A program made the position numbers and the translations under genes. A stretch of DNA of 64,000 nucleotides, taken from contig CM055901.1 in the NCBI GenBank assembly GCA_029582155.1, positions 50,225,206 to 50,289,205 on the forward strand. The letters are read 5' to 3'. This DNA is from Panopea generosa (lineage: Eukaryota > Mollusca > Bivalvia > Adapedonta > Hiatellidae). The notes beneath the pieces are model-generated. The model worked only from the letters and a program-made list of their open reading frames with translations. It was not told the origin of the DNA and ran no database searches. Numbering within the stretch: the first letter of the stretch is position 1; each line of letters begins with the position of its first letter. Shown piece by piece: positions 1-12,662 of the stretch.

Positions 1-350
1 AGGGATACATTCTGCAATTATCACCCGGTCTGCTATTTAATTGAGTTTTGTGGATGGCAGGAAGCTCTGATCTGGCCGCGAGAATATTTTCCACTTCGAG
101 TCTCAGAATTGTCTGCTCTTTTCTTAACAACTTGGCTGTATGATCCCCTGAAGGCTGATTCCACAATCACAAATTACTTTTAATACTTTGCTTGGGACTT
201 CATAAATGCAATTAGGATGAAACATAATGACCAGAACATTTATTTCTAGACTAGAACTGCTCATCTTTTAAACTGCAGTTTTCCATTAATAGTTATGGAA
301 AAGTTTTATTGACCAAGCAGTAAAAAGTGTTGACCATTCCTTCCATGATT
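1..350. other. unique flank before the first array
   Basis: Single-copy-looking sequence. Apart from the weak minus-strand exon candidate at 33-147, nothing recognisable is seen. The 37-bp repeat begins in degenerate form around 351. Confidence 0.5.
33..147 (-). CDS. possible terminal coding exon (weak)
   Basis: Reading the minus strand, an acceptor-like CTTCAG lies just before position 147 and one frame stays open for 37 codons to a TAG at 35-33. The peptide begins GSYSQVVKKRADN and is basic and hydrophilic. The block holds several CpG dinucleotides and is less AT-rich than its surroundings, which is what drew attention. I recognise no family. A chance open frame of this length is quite possible, and no upstream exon can be tied to it. 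Confidence 0.13.
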
Positions 351-3300
351 GTGGAACATTGCTGAACATAACCACTTGATACATGGCTACAGAACATTGC
401 TGTAGTAACCACCTGATACATGGCTGTAGTCACAACTTGATACATTGCTATAAAACATTGCTGTAGTCACCACTTGATACATGGCTACAGAACATTGCTG
501 TAGTAACCACCTGATACATGGCTGTAGTCACAACTTGATACATTGCTACAAAACATTGCTGTAGTCACCACTTGATACATGGCTACAGAACATTGCTGTA
601 GTCACCACTTGATACATGGCTACAGAACATTGCTGCAGTAACCACTTGATACATGGCTACAGAACATTGCTGCAGAAACCACTTGATACATGGCTACAGA
701 ACATTGCTGTAGAAAACACTTGATACATGGCTACAGAACATTGCTTAGTAACCACTTGATACATGGCTACAAAACATTGCTGTAGTAACCACTTGATACA
801 TGGCTACAGAACATTGCTGTAGTAACCACTTGATACATTGCTACAGAACATTGCTGTAGTCACCACTTGATACATGGCTACAGAACATTGCTGTAGTCAC
901 CACTTGATACATGGCTACAGAACATTGCTGCAGTAACCACTTGATACATGGCTACAGAACATTGCTGCAGAAACCACTTGATACATGGCTACAGAACATT
1001 GCTGTAGTAACCACTTGATACATGGCTACAGAACATTGCGGTAGTGACCACTTGATACATGGCTACAGAACATTGCTGTAGTTACCACTTGATACATGGC
1101 TACAGAACATTGCTGTAGTAACCACTTGATACATGGCTACAGAACATTGCTGTAGTAACCACTTGATACATGGCTACAGAACATTGCTGTAGAAACCATT
1201 TGATACATGGCTACAGAACATTGCTGTAGTAACCACTTGATACATGGCTACAGAACATTGCTGTAGAAACCACTTGATACATGGCTACAGAACATTGCTG
1301 TAGTAACCACTTCATACATGGCTACAGAACATTGCCACAGTCGTCACCACTTCATACATGGCTACAGAACATTGCTGTAGAAAACATTTGATACATGGCT
1401 ACAGAACATTGCTGTAGAAAACACTTGATACATGGCTACAGAACATTGCTGTAGTAACCACTTGATACATTGCTATAGAACATTGCTGTAGAAACCACTT
1501 GATACATGGCTACAGAACATTGCTGTAGAAAACAATTGATACATGGCTACAGAACATTGCTGTAGTAACCACTTGATACATGGTTACAGAACATTGCTGT
1601 AGAAAACACTTGATACATGGCTACAGAACATTGCTGTAGTCACAACTTGATACATGGCTACAGAACATAGATGCAGTAACCACTTAATACATGGCTACAG
1701 AACATTGTTGTAGTCACCACTTGATACATGGCTACAGAACATTGCTGTAGAAACCACTTGATACATGGCTACAGAACATTGCTGTAGTAACCACTTGATA
1801 CATGGCTACAGAACATTGCCACAGTCACCACTTGATACATGGCTACAGAACATTGCTGTAGAAACCACTTGATACATTGCTACAGAACATTGCTTTAGTA
1901 ACCACTTGATACATGGCTACAGAACATTGCTGCAGTCACCACTTGATTCATGGCTACAGAACATTGCTGTAGAAACCACTTGATACATGGCTACAGAACA
2001 TTGCTGTAGTAACCACTTGATACATGGCTACAGAACATTGCTGTAGTTACCACTTGATACATGGCTATAGAACATTGCTGTAGTCACCACTTGATACATG
2101 GCTACAGAACATTGCTGTAGTTACCACTTGATACATGGCTACAGAACATTTCTGTAGTAACCACTTGATACATGGCTACAGAACATTGCTGTAGAAACCA
2201 CTTGATACATGGCTACAGAACATTGCTGTAGTAACCACTTCATACATGGCTACAGAACATTGCCACAGTCATCACCACTTGATACATGGCTACAGAACAT
2301 TGCTGTAGAAAACATTTGATACATGGCTACAGAACATTGCTGTAGAAAACACTTGATACATGGCTACAGAACATTGTTGTAGTAACCACTTGATACATTG
2401 CTATAGAACATTGCTGTAGAAACCACTTGATACATGGCTACAGAACACTGCTGTAGAAAACAATTGATACATGGCTACAGAACATTGCTGTAGTAACCAC
2501 TTGATACATGGTTACAGAACATTGCTGTAGAAAACACTTGATACATGGCTACAGAACATTGCTGTAGTCACAACTTGATACATGGCTACAGAACATAGAT
2601 GCAGTAACCACTTAATACATGGCTACAGAACATTGTTGTAGTCACCACTTGATACATGGCTACAGAACATTGCTGTAGAAACCACTTGATACATGGCTAC
2701 AGAACATTGCTGTAGTAACCACTTGATACATGGCTACAGAACATTGCCACAGTCACCACTTGATACATGGCTACAGAACATTGCTGTAGAAACCACCTGA
2801 TACATTGCTACAAAACATTGCTGTAGTAACCACTTGATACATGGCTACAGAACATTGCTGCAGTCACCACTTGATTCATGGCTACAGAACATTGCTGTAG
2901 AAACCACTTGATACATGGCTACAGAACATTGCTGTAGTAACCACTTGATACATGGCTACAGAACATTGCTGTAGTTACCACTTGGTACATGGCTATAGAA
3001 CATTGCTGTAGTCACCACTTGATACATGGCTACAGAACATTGCTGTAGTTACCACTTGATACATGGCTATAGAACATTGCTGTAGTAACCACTTGATACA
3101 TGGCTACAGAACATTGTCGTAGAAAACACTTGATACATGGCTACAGAACATTGCTGTAGTAACCACTTGATACATGGCTACAGAACATTGCTGTAGTCAC
3201 AACTTGATACATGGCTACAGAACATTGCTGTAGTAACCACTTGATACATGGCTTCAGAACATTGCTGCAGTCACCACTTGATACATGGCTACAGAACATT

Positions 3301-3548
3301 GCTGTAAAAAACATTTGATATATGGCTACAGAACATTGCTGCAGAAACCACTTGATACATGGCTACAGAACATTGCTTTTGTCACAACTTGATACATGGC
3401 TACAGAACATTGCTGTAGTAACCACTTGATACATGGCTACAGAACATTGCTGTAGTCACAACTTGATACATGGCTACAGAACATTGCTGTAGTAACCACT
3501 TGATACATGGCTACAGAACATAGATGCAGTAACCACTTAATACATGGC
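351..3548. repeat. 37-bp minisatellite array, about 86 units
   Basis: The unit contains CACTTGATACATGGCTACAG followed by AACATTGCTGTAGTAAC and recurs every 37 bases. Units differ mainly in the segment after GCTGTAG (TAACC, TCACC, AAACC, AAAAC). Rare variants mark a higher-order structure: CATAGATGCAG recurs at about 1668, 2596 and 3521, and GCCACAGTC recurs at 1816 and 2744, giving spacings of 925-928 bases (25 units). The array stops abruptly inside a unit at 3548. No open reading frame runs through it because the unit is not a multiple of three. Confidence 0.97.
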
Positions 3549-6500
3549 AAAAAAATAATACTATTAACTGGGTAAAGTAAAAAAATGCTGCCCATTGTTG
3601 TTATTAACGGCTGGTTTAACTACTGTGTTCCATACACCCCTCCACTCCCTCCCCCCCATTGTAAAAATAAAATGATATTGAAAACAGCAGAATTTAATTA
3701 AAAAGAGCAAATGGTTGCTCCTATTTTTCTAGAGTCAATTAAGCAATTAAGTAGGTCAAGGTCCGTGATGTACACTTATTTAATATGATGGTGATCCGTT
3801 TACAGAATCAATACCTTTTACTGAAAAACAAAAATAGTTTTAAAAAAAATCAATCCTGAGCTAAACAACAATGTTTAAGAGTGGAAAGGATGGAAAGCTA
3901 GGTAACTTGGCTACATACATTGTATGTATAACATGGTATGAATGTGTTGATGAAGTTAAGTCACAATCACATAAAATAGTTTGAGAAAGAGTAAAAAAAC
4001 TGAGCAAAAAATATAAAACTTTAACTGGATGACCCTGCAGCCACCACCACTTAAAATGACAATTATAAGCTCCTTTTTTCTCTCTCAATTTATGATTAAA
4101 ATAAGTTTTATTTGTACTTTTCTTTCTTTTTAAAAATTTCTTTAATTTTTAAAAAATAAAAAAAGTTTACAACCAAGAGTTTTAAGAGAAAACAATCAAC
4201 ACTGGAAAAGAAATTAAAAAAATAATTCTTGAATATCCAATATCAAAAGTAACTTATTCAGAGACCATGATCACAGTAATGGGAACGATGACATGAGATA
4301 TCTCCGGAAAGTGTTTCCTTAAGAAAGAGATTTTATGGAGCCTTAATAAAAAATTTCTTGACTGTTAAATAATTCACGGCACAAGTAAGGGACGCCCGAC
4401 ATGAAGAATGAGAGGTTTATGGCCGCCAATATGCTGACACAAAACTTAAAGTGCCACTGTGTGAAAACCAACTATCCCATACTCGGGATAATGGTGTAAA
4501 TTATTCATTTTCACAACAATATATCCATTCCTTCTTTGTCAAGGCTATTACTGTTGTTAATATTTTACACAAATGTCTCAGGATTTACACAAACAGGGTG
4601 CTCTTGAATATATATGTGTGTGTGTGTACACGTGATATTTTTTAGTAGACACTGTATATGATATATGAAACAACAAGAATGACACAGGGGTTGTATTAAA
4701 ATGAGTCGACCATGTTGCAGTCCACAAAAATAATGAGCATTTCATCTATTATGTATTCTGTAAAATATAAAAAATATATATTAAAAAAAAACAAAGAACC
4801 CAGATCTGAATAAAATCACAGTGTCTTAAAATGGTATCCATTTATAACAATCTTCTATGGATCAGTCTGACCCGGTGTCATATTATATTTTCACCTGCCT
4901 AAAAATTCACTATTCTTCTTTATTTTCTAAGTAGGGGTAACATCATTTGGTTATATTATGGTATCTGGTTCGGTTTGGCTTGGTGTGTGTGTGGTGGGGG
5001 GTGGGGGATGCTGTTGTTTTTGTAAAGAGTAGATCCGCCATTGACTTGGATATGAGAATGTTTAATGTAGAGCTCCTGCATTACTCATGATGTGGGTCTA
5101 TGAACTTCTATCATATATTCTGTGATGTGTCATCACTGGTCACAATCAAACTCAGTTTTTGTAAATTAAAATGAAAGGCTATCATAGTGCATACACGACA
5201 TCAGTTGTACGGGCGCTATTGATGGCTTAATGACAGCCTTTATTGACAATATTGATTTTATTATCTGGTCCGGGAAGTCACAGTGCCAGTCAGAGAACTT
5301 TCCTTTGATCAGTGCGGAAACAACAAACCCTAGATGATCCTCGACAATAGACCATCCTGTACGGTATAAAAATTTTAATTCTTTGAAGAAGCATATCACA
5401 CAATTTCATTTCACAGAATTTTTCCGTTTTTGCCTCTTTAACTCCTCAGACACTTGCTCTGCCATCATATAGTTCCGTTTCTATCCAGAAATTGATTGAT
5501 TACTGCATCATATTCTGGAGAAAGATGATTTCAAATTCCATGGGAATTCAATCCGTAGTAGACAAACGCTTTGATTTTCAATTGTTTGCACATAATCGAG
5601 AATTAATTTTGAACACATTTGCAAAACAGGCTCATGACAGATCTTCATATTAAATTAATGAAAGACAGACTGAGTAATGGGTATTTACCATTTATATTTA
5701 ATGTTGATTCCTGGTTGGGGGTACAGTTTTCTGCATCGATGACGCTGATTTTTTTTTCTGTTACAATCAATTAGCTACACTGACGGGAACATAAAAGCAA
5801 TACATGTAACTGTGCACAGTATTAATGTTTCTGTGGGATGTAAACTAATCCAGACTGTGTCCCATCAATTATATATAAACACTCTCCATTAATAGATAAA
5901 CCAATAACATATTATGATGTAAATGTTGAAATATCAAAGATCATAGATCATGACTGTGTATGGTTACAATGTTTGGAGATATAGTATACCACTTCAAGCT
6001 TTTACCCAACAGAGGCTGACCAAAAATTCCTCTATGGCAGACAGGAGACTAGATCACTTATCTCTCACTGCAGAGCTTGTAGTGGGCTCCATCCAAGCTT
6101 GGTTAAAAGCGAGAGAAAATGTTCAACTTACTCACAACTATAATGATAATGGCAGTGCACCTTTTTATTATATTCAACCGTTTTAAATAACACTTTTGAC
6201 TAAATCTTACCTAAATTATTCACAAATTCTTCATTCGAAGTGACTCCTAATTAGGTTTGGTCTGCTGGTTTCAACAAATCAATATTTTAGTAACCGAACC
6301 CCTGAATATCACTGTAAAGTTATTAAAGTCGTCTGCACTTGAATGAGTGTCTAGCGGACTTTAACAATAGCATCAAGTGTTACTATTCATCATATCCCAA
6401 CATCCCCCACCACTCAGCTGCGGCAGAACTGATGTCTTAAGAAACTTGCAATCCTATTGTATCAAAAACAGTCCAAACATAAAAGAAATGGAGAAAAAGT

Positions 6501-7351
6501 GCATGCAAAATATAAAGAAAAATCCCCAAAGTTTTTGCTGCACATTCATGCAGTTGCACCAGATGTTTCTGAAGCAGTGTCATATGACAAAGTGGGATCG
6601 TCTGATTGGTCGTAATTGACCCAATTCACTGCCATGTGCTTAATTTTGGAATACCTTTGGGTTTTATGCTGTAATGTTGGTTTATGCATTTTAGGAGGCC
6701 TCCAATTTAATTATCAGTTCTCAAAGATTCCCATCATTGAGGAAGTTGACTCTCATTTATACCTGAACATTTTCAACACAGATATTTAATCACAGCAATA
6801 TGGAGCGTCTTTCACAATATTAACGACAAGTTAATCCAAGAAGGCAGCGTGACATTGTACAATATAATTATACAGGGGAGCTGGCAAGTTAACCATTATG
6901 ACGAGATATTAAGGCTTCTCTAAAGAGCTAACACATCTTTTTTATGGATGGGAAAATGAGCAAAAACTTACAAAAATGAACAAAAAAGATTAAATGAAAC
7001 ATCCACCGTAATTTTCAGAGATAATGTTCGCTGACTATTGACCACTTAACTGGGGTATAAATACGAGAATTTCTTTTTGTTAATATAGAATTTTTTTTCC
7101 CCGATTTAATTTTCCGTAATTTCCAATGCATTTTTAATGCAAGGAATTAGTTTGCTAATTTCCATGCGAAATGTTTAAATTATTTTGTTTTGTCATTGTG
7201 AATTATTGAATACAAATTTCATTTATGAACCAAACTGATGATAATAAGAGAATGAACCTGCAGCAAAACGGAGTCTGACAATTGTCAATAAAGCAGATAA
7301 GTTGATTACAGTGTTTGTGAACTGTTTTATTAAAATAATAAATTGCTCATA
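3549..7351. other. AT-rich unique DNA, no gene seen
   Basis: No convincing coding exon, RNA gene or mobile element was found. It contains a C-rich run at 3637-3658 (G-quadruplex type on the minus strand), a short GT repeat near 4615-4632 and a G-rich run at 4993-5008. The short open frames (for example 5166-5399 minus and 5950-6186 plus) lack codon bias or splice context and resemble nothing I know. Confidence 0.6.
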
Positions 7352-7532
7352 AACTGCTCAAGCACACCCCATCTCCACAAGTAACTGATAACTTTCCCAC
7401 TTCAACCAGCAGTGTGATAATGAGACACAATGTCGTATATCAATCATCACTGAGACTGTTGCCGAGCAGGGATTCGAACTCACGACCCGCTGATTGATAG
7501 TCAGACGCTCACTGACTGAGCTAATCGGGCCC
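7352..7532 (-). mobile_element. SINE family D, tRNA-like head plus part of body
   Basis: On the minus strand the head at 7532-7461 reads like a tRNA: box A TTAGCTCAGTCAGTGAGC, an anticodon-like stem-loop CTGA-CTATCAA-TCAG, and box B GAGTTCGAATCCC. The acceptor ends pair poorly, so this is a tRNA-derived repeat rather than a working tRNA gene. The body on the plus strand contains GACACAATGTCGTATATC and the tail-side motif CACACCCCAT, which matches the end of the fragment at 36859-36976. The outer tail is missing here. Confidence 0.7.
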
Positions 7533-8229
7533 AGCTTTATCCAAAGTAAAAAGGTGTGACTAGGGCATGATTTGATAATGCTTATGAAAATTGCAAGGAA
7601 GAAGAAAGAAAAAGAAAGTTACTCAAAAGAGTAGAAAGAAGATGAAAAAGAGAGACTCATGAAGTGGAAAATAACAAAATGTTCAGGAGAGTAAAAAGAA
7701 GAATAAAGAGAACAATTGGTGAGAAAAAGAAGGCAACAGGAGAGAAAAGGAGCAATATGAAAGATGCAATAAGGGAGAATGAAAATAAAACTGAGAGTGA
7801 TGAAGAGAGATGTGATAAAGAAGTTTTGTTTTTTTTGTACCTAAAAGACTTAAATTTAAGTACTTTCCATTCTAAAGAATATGCAATGTGGCAAATTATT
7901 TTCCATTTAAAAAGAACAACAAAAAAAAACTTTTTTTTTTTTATATAAATATTTTCTACCATTTGCTATTTCCACCTGACATAGTCTTTGTAATATTGAT
8001 TGTGCGATAAATTCAACATAATAGAACAAGATTTTTTTAGCATCTGGTGGCAATCTTGCAACAGTTTTGTTAATAGCACACTACTGCAAAATTCCCCAAT
8101 TTGCATCAATGTGTCCCCCCCCCCAATTAAATACCAATTTTCAGACAAAAAAACATGCATAGCAAAAAAAAAAAATGATAGCAAGAAACTAATAGTGTGT
8201 TTCTATTTGCCACTTTAAGAACACTACAT
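7533..8229. other. purine-rich stretch and AT-rich DNA
   Basis: The plus strand is strongly purine-rich at about 7590-7825. That bias alone explains the lysine- and glutamate-rich open frame at 7664-7948. A C run at 8107-8115 and several A/T homopolymers follow. No gene is supported. Confidence 0.5.
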
Positions 8230-8251
8230 TTCTCTCTCTTCTCTCTCATTT

Positions 8252-8311
<60 letters not shown>
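8230..8311. repeat. CT microsatellite
   Basis: A nearly pure CT dinucleotide run interrupted by TT and AT steps, longest at about 8276-8305. Confidence 0.95.
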
Positions 8312-8649
8312 ACTCTACCAAGTTTAATAAATTCTTAACTAGTTGCTAAGGGAACCATTACTATTGCTGAGTCACTGAAAACAGCATGAGGAAGTCAAGT
8401 CTCACAAATTAAAATTTAATACACTTTTGTCTAGATGACAATTCTTACTTGGCAGAAACACGAATCTTGGGGCATAAACACTACACATTAACTTAGAAAG
8501 AAAAAGGCAAATAGTTAATTAAATCTTTTTAAAAGTCATTCACTTTGCTACCTTTTTAAAGTACATGCAACACATATAAGTTTTATTTTTTCTTCTATTC
8601 TAGTTCTAATTTAAAAAATGTCAGACAACTTTTATATTTAACAGTGAGT
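8312..8649. other. AT-rich unique DNA
   Basis: Nothing recognisable is seen between the CT microsatellite and the next array. Confidence 0.5.
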
Positions 8650-8940
8650 AAAAAATTTGCCCCAAAAATGACACCAAAATTGTGTTTTTATATTTGGCTA
8701 ACTCAATTTGCCCAGAAAATACCATTTGGTTATCTCAAATTTGCCCAGAAAATACCATTTGGTTATCTCAAATTTGCCCAGAAAATACCATTTGGTTTTC
8801 TTAAGTTTGCCCAGATAATGACATTTGGTTATCTTTAAGTTGACAAAAATGACATCACAAAATTTTTATGCCATTTCATTATCTCAAATTTGCCCAGAAA
8901 ATAACATTTGGTTATCTCGAATTTGCCCAGAAAATGACAA
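8650..8940. repeat. 33-bp tandem repeat, about 7 imperfect units
   Basis: The unit contains TTTGCCCAGAAAATACCATT then TGGTTATCTCAAA. CCCAG recurs at 8711, 8744, 8777 and 8810, exactly 33 bases apart. Flanking units at 8650-8700 and 8820-8940 are decayed. A unit divisible by three leaves an open frame that mimics a repetitive peptide. Confidence 0.9.
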
Positions 8941-9034
8941 ACAAAATGTGTCTTTCAGATCTGAAATCTTGGCCATGCATCTTGCTATGGAAATTCAGAT
9001 GTCAGAGAACAACCGGAATGCAATGATGGATTCC

Positions 9035-9537
9035 ATCAGCAGTATACAAATACCACACAAGTTTGTAGGTTTCTGGACAGCAGCACACAAATACCACACA
9101 AGTTTGTCGGTTTCTGGACAGCAGTACACAAATAACACACAAATTTGTAGGTTTCTGGACAGCAGCAATACAGAAATACCACACAAGTTTGTTGGTTTCT
9201 GGACAACAGTACACAAATACCACACAAATTTGTAGGTTTCTGGACAGCAGTACACAAAAACCACACAAATTTGTAGGTTCCACACAAGTTTGTAGGTTTC
9301 TGGACAGCAGTACACAAATAACACACAAATTTGTAGGTTCCACACAAGTTTGTAGGTTTCTGGACAGCAGTACACAAATAACACACAAGTTTGTTGGTTT
9401 CTGGACAGCAGTACACAAATAGCACACAAATTTGTAGGTATTTGGACAGCAGCAATACACAAATACCACACAAGTTTGTAGGTTTCTGGACAGCAGTACA
9501 CAAATGCCACACACTTTGTAGGTTTCTGGACAGCAGG
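9035..9537. repeat. 41-bp tandem repeat, about 12 units
   Basis: The unit contains CACACAAGTTTGTAGGTTTC then TGGACAGCAGTACACAAATA. Some units carry a partial extra copy (GTAGGTTCCACACAAGTTTG at about 9274 and 9334). Several frames on both strands stay open, and these frames change phase along the array, so they are not evidence of a protein. Confidence 0.95.
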
Positions 9538-10562
9538 AATGACTCATCTTCTAGACCGTCTTCAGTAAAATGTAAATAGAGGAATGAGGAACACGCCTAT
9601 AAAGCCATCACAAAATTATGTAGACTGCAATTACAGCAAAGTCTGCAGTTAAAATATTGGAAGACATGAAGCAGGAAAGATTCTGGTTCCTTCACTTTAA
9701 ATTAGGCTTGCCACCACTCTTGTATGGAGCCCAATGTTTATGAAGCCCAGACAAATAATAAACACCATCTATGTTTTCACAGCCACAATTATAACTTGAC
9801 AATGAACTAGTACCAATCTTATTTCCTTCAAAGGTCAGCAGATCCAATAACACAAAGGCTTGTGTCCAATATCATACAATAAGTTGAGTTGAATTGACTG
9901 TAAAACCTCACTTTCATTGTCAATTACATGCCAATCAATCTTTTTGAACATTTAATATATTTGTCATCATGGTTTACAAGTATACCTGGTAATGTTTTTT
10001 ATCAAGAAGTAAAACTGTTCTGATATAAGTTACTAGCATTGGAAGTGAAAACACACAGACAGACAAACAAGAACCAAATTAACCACTGGAAGTTTTTTGT
10101 TATATTCAAAATCATACCATATGGCTGGGAGTGAACACTGAAACACATAAAAGCAAGAATCAAGTTTCTTCATGGATGTTTAACCCGAAAAATTGTCCCA
10201 GGTCCTCTGTCCCCAGATCCTCTCACAGCAACCGTTTAGAGTTTAAATACAGCTCTATCCTAAAACTTATGGCCACATTTTTTGTTTTAACAATTGAGCC
10301 CTGAGACATTCAAATAAGAATATTATAATTTATTTTGCAGATATTATTATGGAAGTGTCAATTTAGGAATGAATTTTAGAAAGAAAATTATTTTAAAGAT
10401 AAAAAGGCAAATAACAATTCCCATTGTAAAAAAAAAGTCTGCATTCTGGACAAGACAATGAAATATGTCAGTGTGGTGGGTGGAAAAACAGGGTCGAGCA
10501 GGTGTGAAAATCTAGGAATTAATTCATCATGACCTTTTATCCTTTGATATGGTGAAAATAAT
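9538..10562. other. unique AT-rich DNA, no gene seen
   Basis: No exon, RNA gene or repeat family could be recognised in this kilobase. Confidence 0.5.
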
Positions 10563-10769
10563 GGAATGGGGTTTAACGCAACATATTTCAGGTTATATAT
10601 GGCATATCCACTTTAACTGGCAGAGGAACTACCCTCCTTCTGCAAGTTACTTGCAAACTTTCTCACATAAAGTTTTTGGAGGGAGCGGGACTCTTACCTA
10701 TGACCTTAGCAGTGAGAGGTAAGTGATCTTGAGATGCCACCTTAGACCAATGGGCCACGAAGGACCCTG
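10563..10769 (-). mobile_element. SINE family C, near full length
   Basis: On the plus strand it runs from the tail (TTAACGCAACATATTTCAGG, TTATATATGGCATATCC) through the body (AACTTTCTCACATAAAGTTT) to the tRNA-like head (GACCTTAGCAGTGAGAGG, TAAGTGATCTTGAGATGCC, CCTTAGACCAATGGGCCA). Read on the minus strand, the head has box A-like TGGCCCATTGGTCTAAGG and a loop CTCAAGA whose anticodon position reads CAA (Leu-like). The order matches the copy at 62334-62575. Confidence 0.88.
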
Positions 10770-11864
10770 TTGAAAATAAGTTAAACTGCATAAAAAAAAA
10801 ACAATTTGTTCAAATGATATATTCTGTCTTTTATTTTAAATTTGAAAACTACAGAGAAAAAAACATGGCATTTTTGCATGACTATTTGAGCTAACATGCA
10901 AGTAGGTGCATGATTAGCCTGCTGTTAAGTAACATAACAAGGATGATTTTTAATCAATTACATCCATTTATTCACCATGACAATTGCTACAATTGTTCAG
11001 CTTTATTAACTATCAAATGCATCAACATCAAATGGAACCAATCAAATTAAGACTAGGGAAAAGAGGGGGGGAAATAAACTTGGTCTATTATTGACTTTTT
11101 CACTTTTCCTGGTGAAAAGTATTTATGACCTATGAGACTTTGATCATAGGAAATGGTTAAAATATGATGCAATCTGCTATCTCTTTTTACACATTATAAT
11201 GACACTTTGTAGAATGTGGGAAAATGCACTAATTGCACAATCAATAGATCAAACTTGCAATATAGAAGACAGGCAGGCTGTAAAACTTTATATATCACCT
11301 TGATTAATAGATAACTTAAATATGCCAATTAGGAAACATGAACTCGTGCACACAAATGATGTGGATTTTTTTTGCTATATTCTATATAAAAAAGTAAATG
11401 AAAAAGAACAAAAGCTGTTACAGAATATAGTTTTGCATGAATTTTTCATTTTAACTCTTGGCATGTGAAGCATCAGCAAATTATACTACCCATCACTAAG
11501 TAATTAATGGTATTTTCTTAATTATGTTTACATGGAGAAATAAACAATATAAAATAGGTTAGAGAATGTTGTTTTGATTTTTAGACTTCATCAAAATCAC
11601 AATGACATAAAATTATGGTCATATTGTAGTTATTCATGGGGTAATAAAAGGTGTTTTTCCACTTTGTAATTCAATTTTTTTCTTAAGAGTTACTTGGCTT
11701 TTCTATTCCATTCATGTCATTGATTTCCCTGTATTCAACATCATTAAGACAAGATCAAAGCAATCAAAGCTTTCAGCATCACTACTCTCTTCAAGAATGT
11801 CCATAAAGTCCTTTTCAGCAATATTTTGTCTTAAAACCAATTAATTTGCCCCAAAAATCCACCA
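10770..11864. other. unique AT-rich DNA, no gene seen
   Basis: Only A/T homopolymers and low-complexity sequence are seen, with no open frame of interest. Confidence 0.5.
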
Positions 11865-12087
11865 TTAACCCTTTATTTTCATATGGACACCTTTGAACAC
11901 CTCTAATATAGAAGGCTTTTGAAAACAGTGTAGAACCAGTTCTAATTGCTCGTAATGAGCAGGTTCTGCACTGTTTTCTGCTCTTTCAGAATAAATAGGT
12001 AAAATGTATTTATTCATGGAAATTGACTATGTGTGGGTTTTGAGTTTGGAAGAGTCCAGTTAAAATGCATATGGAGTAAAGAGTTAA
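11865..12087 (+). mobile_element. piggyBac-like MITE, copy 1 (diverged)
   Basis: The element begins and ends with TTAA and has inverted ends CCCTTTATTTTCATATG and CATATGGAGTAAAGAG. It shares the internal order of the copies at 30523-30763 and 54136-54440: GGACACC / CACCTCTAATATAGAAGGC, then a hairpin starting GAAAACAGTG at 11921-11978. It carries one copy of the 25-bp internal unit and the most degraded hairpin of the three. It has no coding capacity, so mobilisation would need a transposase from elsewhere. The TTAA target is typical of the piggyBac superfamily; that assignment is an inference. Confidence 0.8.
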
Positions 12088-12477
12088 CACATTTAAAAAC
12101 TACAAACCAGAACAAAACGTACAAGTTTAAAGTGCTGATATGTAAACCAAGTGCTCTAAACGTTCCGTAGTAAGTATTAAGACACTATAATAGCAAAACC
12201 AACTATCTAGGGTAGAAAACTCCATCATCTGTGGCAGGTTACTGGGATTCCATGGCCAAAAATATCTGCCAGTAGCATATTAATAAGTTACCAGTATCGT
12301 GTTTCATACTGAACTTGTTTGTGCTGCATTTATTTAAATAATTATAATTTTTGTATTTTCCACATAGCTACAAAGTATATACAAATCTCTTTTCTGTCTG
12401 TATTTTACTGAATTTTTGTAACATGAGGCTTCGAGCCCGTCTTTTGACCATTCTATTGTTATTTACAGGGTTATTAT
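12088..12477. other. unique DNA, no gene seen
   Basis: Nothing recognisable is seen between the MITE and the SINE. Confidence 0.5.
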
Positions 12478-12662
12478 GTGGAGCAGTTGGTCCTGCTGCA
12501 GAGCACTAAACCCATGATGGGAGGGTCATCGGTTTGATCCTTCACCACGGCTTTATGTGGTGTCCTTGGACAAGACACTTTTTCTGCATATGATTAGTAC
12601 TGGTTCTACCCAGCAAGACTTTTAGTAAGTTGTAAATGTTTGTTTCACAATCGAAGTAAAAA
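12478..12662 (+). mobile_element. SINE family B, plus-strand copy
   Basis: The tRNA-like head at 12478-12550 has box A-like AGTTGGTCCTGCTGCAGAGC and box B-like CGGTTTGATCC. The body follows (GTGGTGTCCTTGGACAAGAC, GATTAGTACTGGTTCTACCC) and the tail TGTTTCACAATCGAAGTAAA. The same order occurs in reverse at 21444-21587, 33027-33226 and 63705-63890. Confidence 0.85.

Noticed and set aside
351-3548. CRISPR-like array
   Set aside because: Units are directly adjacent with no unique spacers; variation is scattered point change, and the context is eukaryotic.
5166-5399. 77-codon minus-strand gene
   Set aside because: No family resemblance, no splice or promoter context, and no codon bias visible.
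7461-7532. Functional tRNA gene
   Set aside because: Box A and B are good but the acceptor and T stems pair poorly, and a SINE body is attached.
7657-7962. Lysine-rich protein on plus strand and hydrophobic protein on minus strand
   Set aside because: Both come from a purine-rich tract; complementary bias gives such frames automatically.
8995-9579. Cysteine-rich repetitive peptides
   Set aside because: Three minus-strand frames give the same cysteine-rich words in shifted phase along the 41-bp array, a period artefact.
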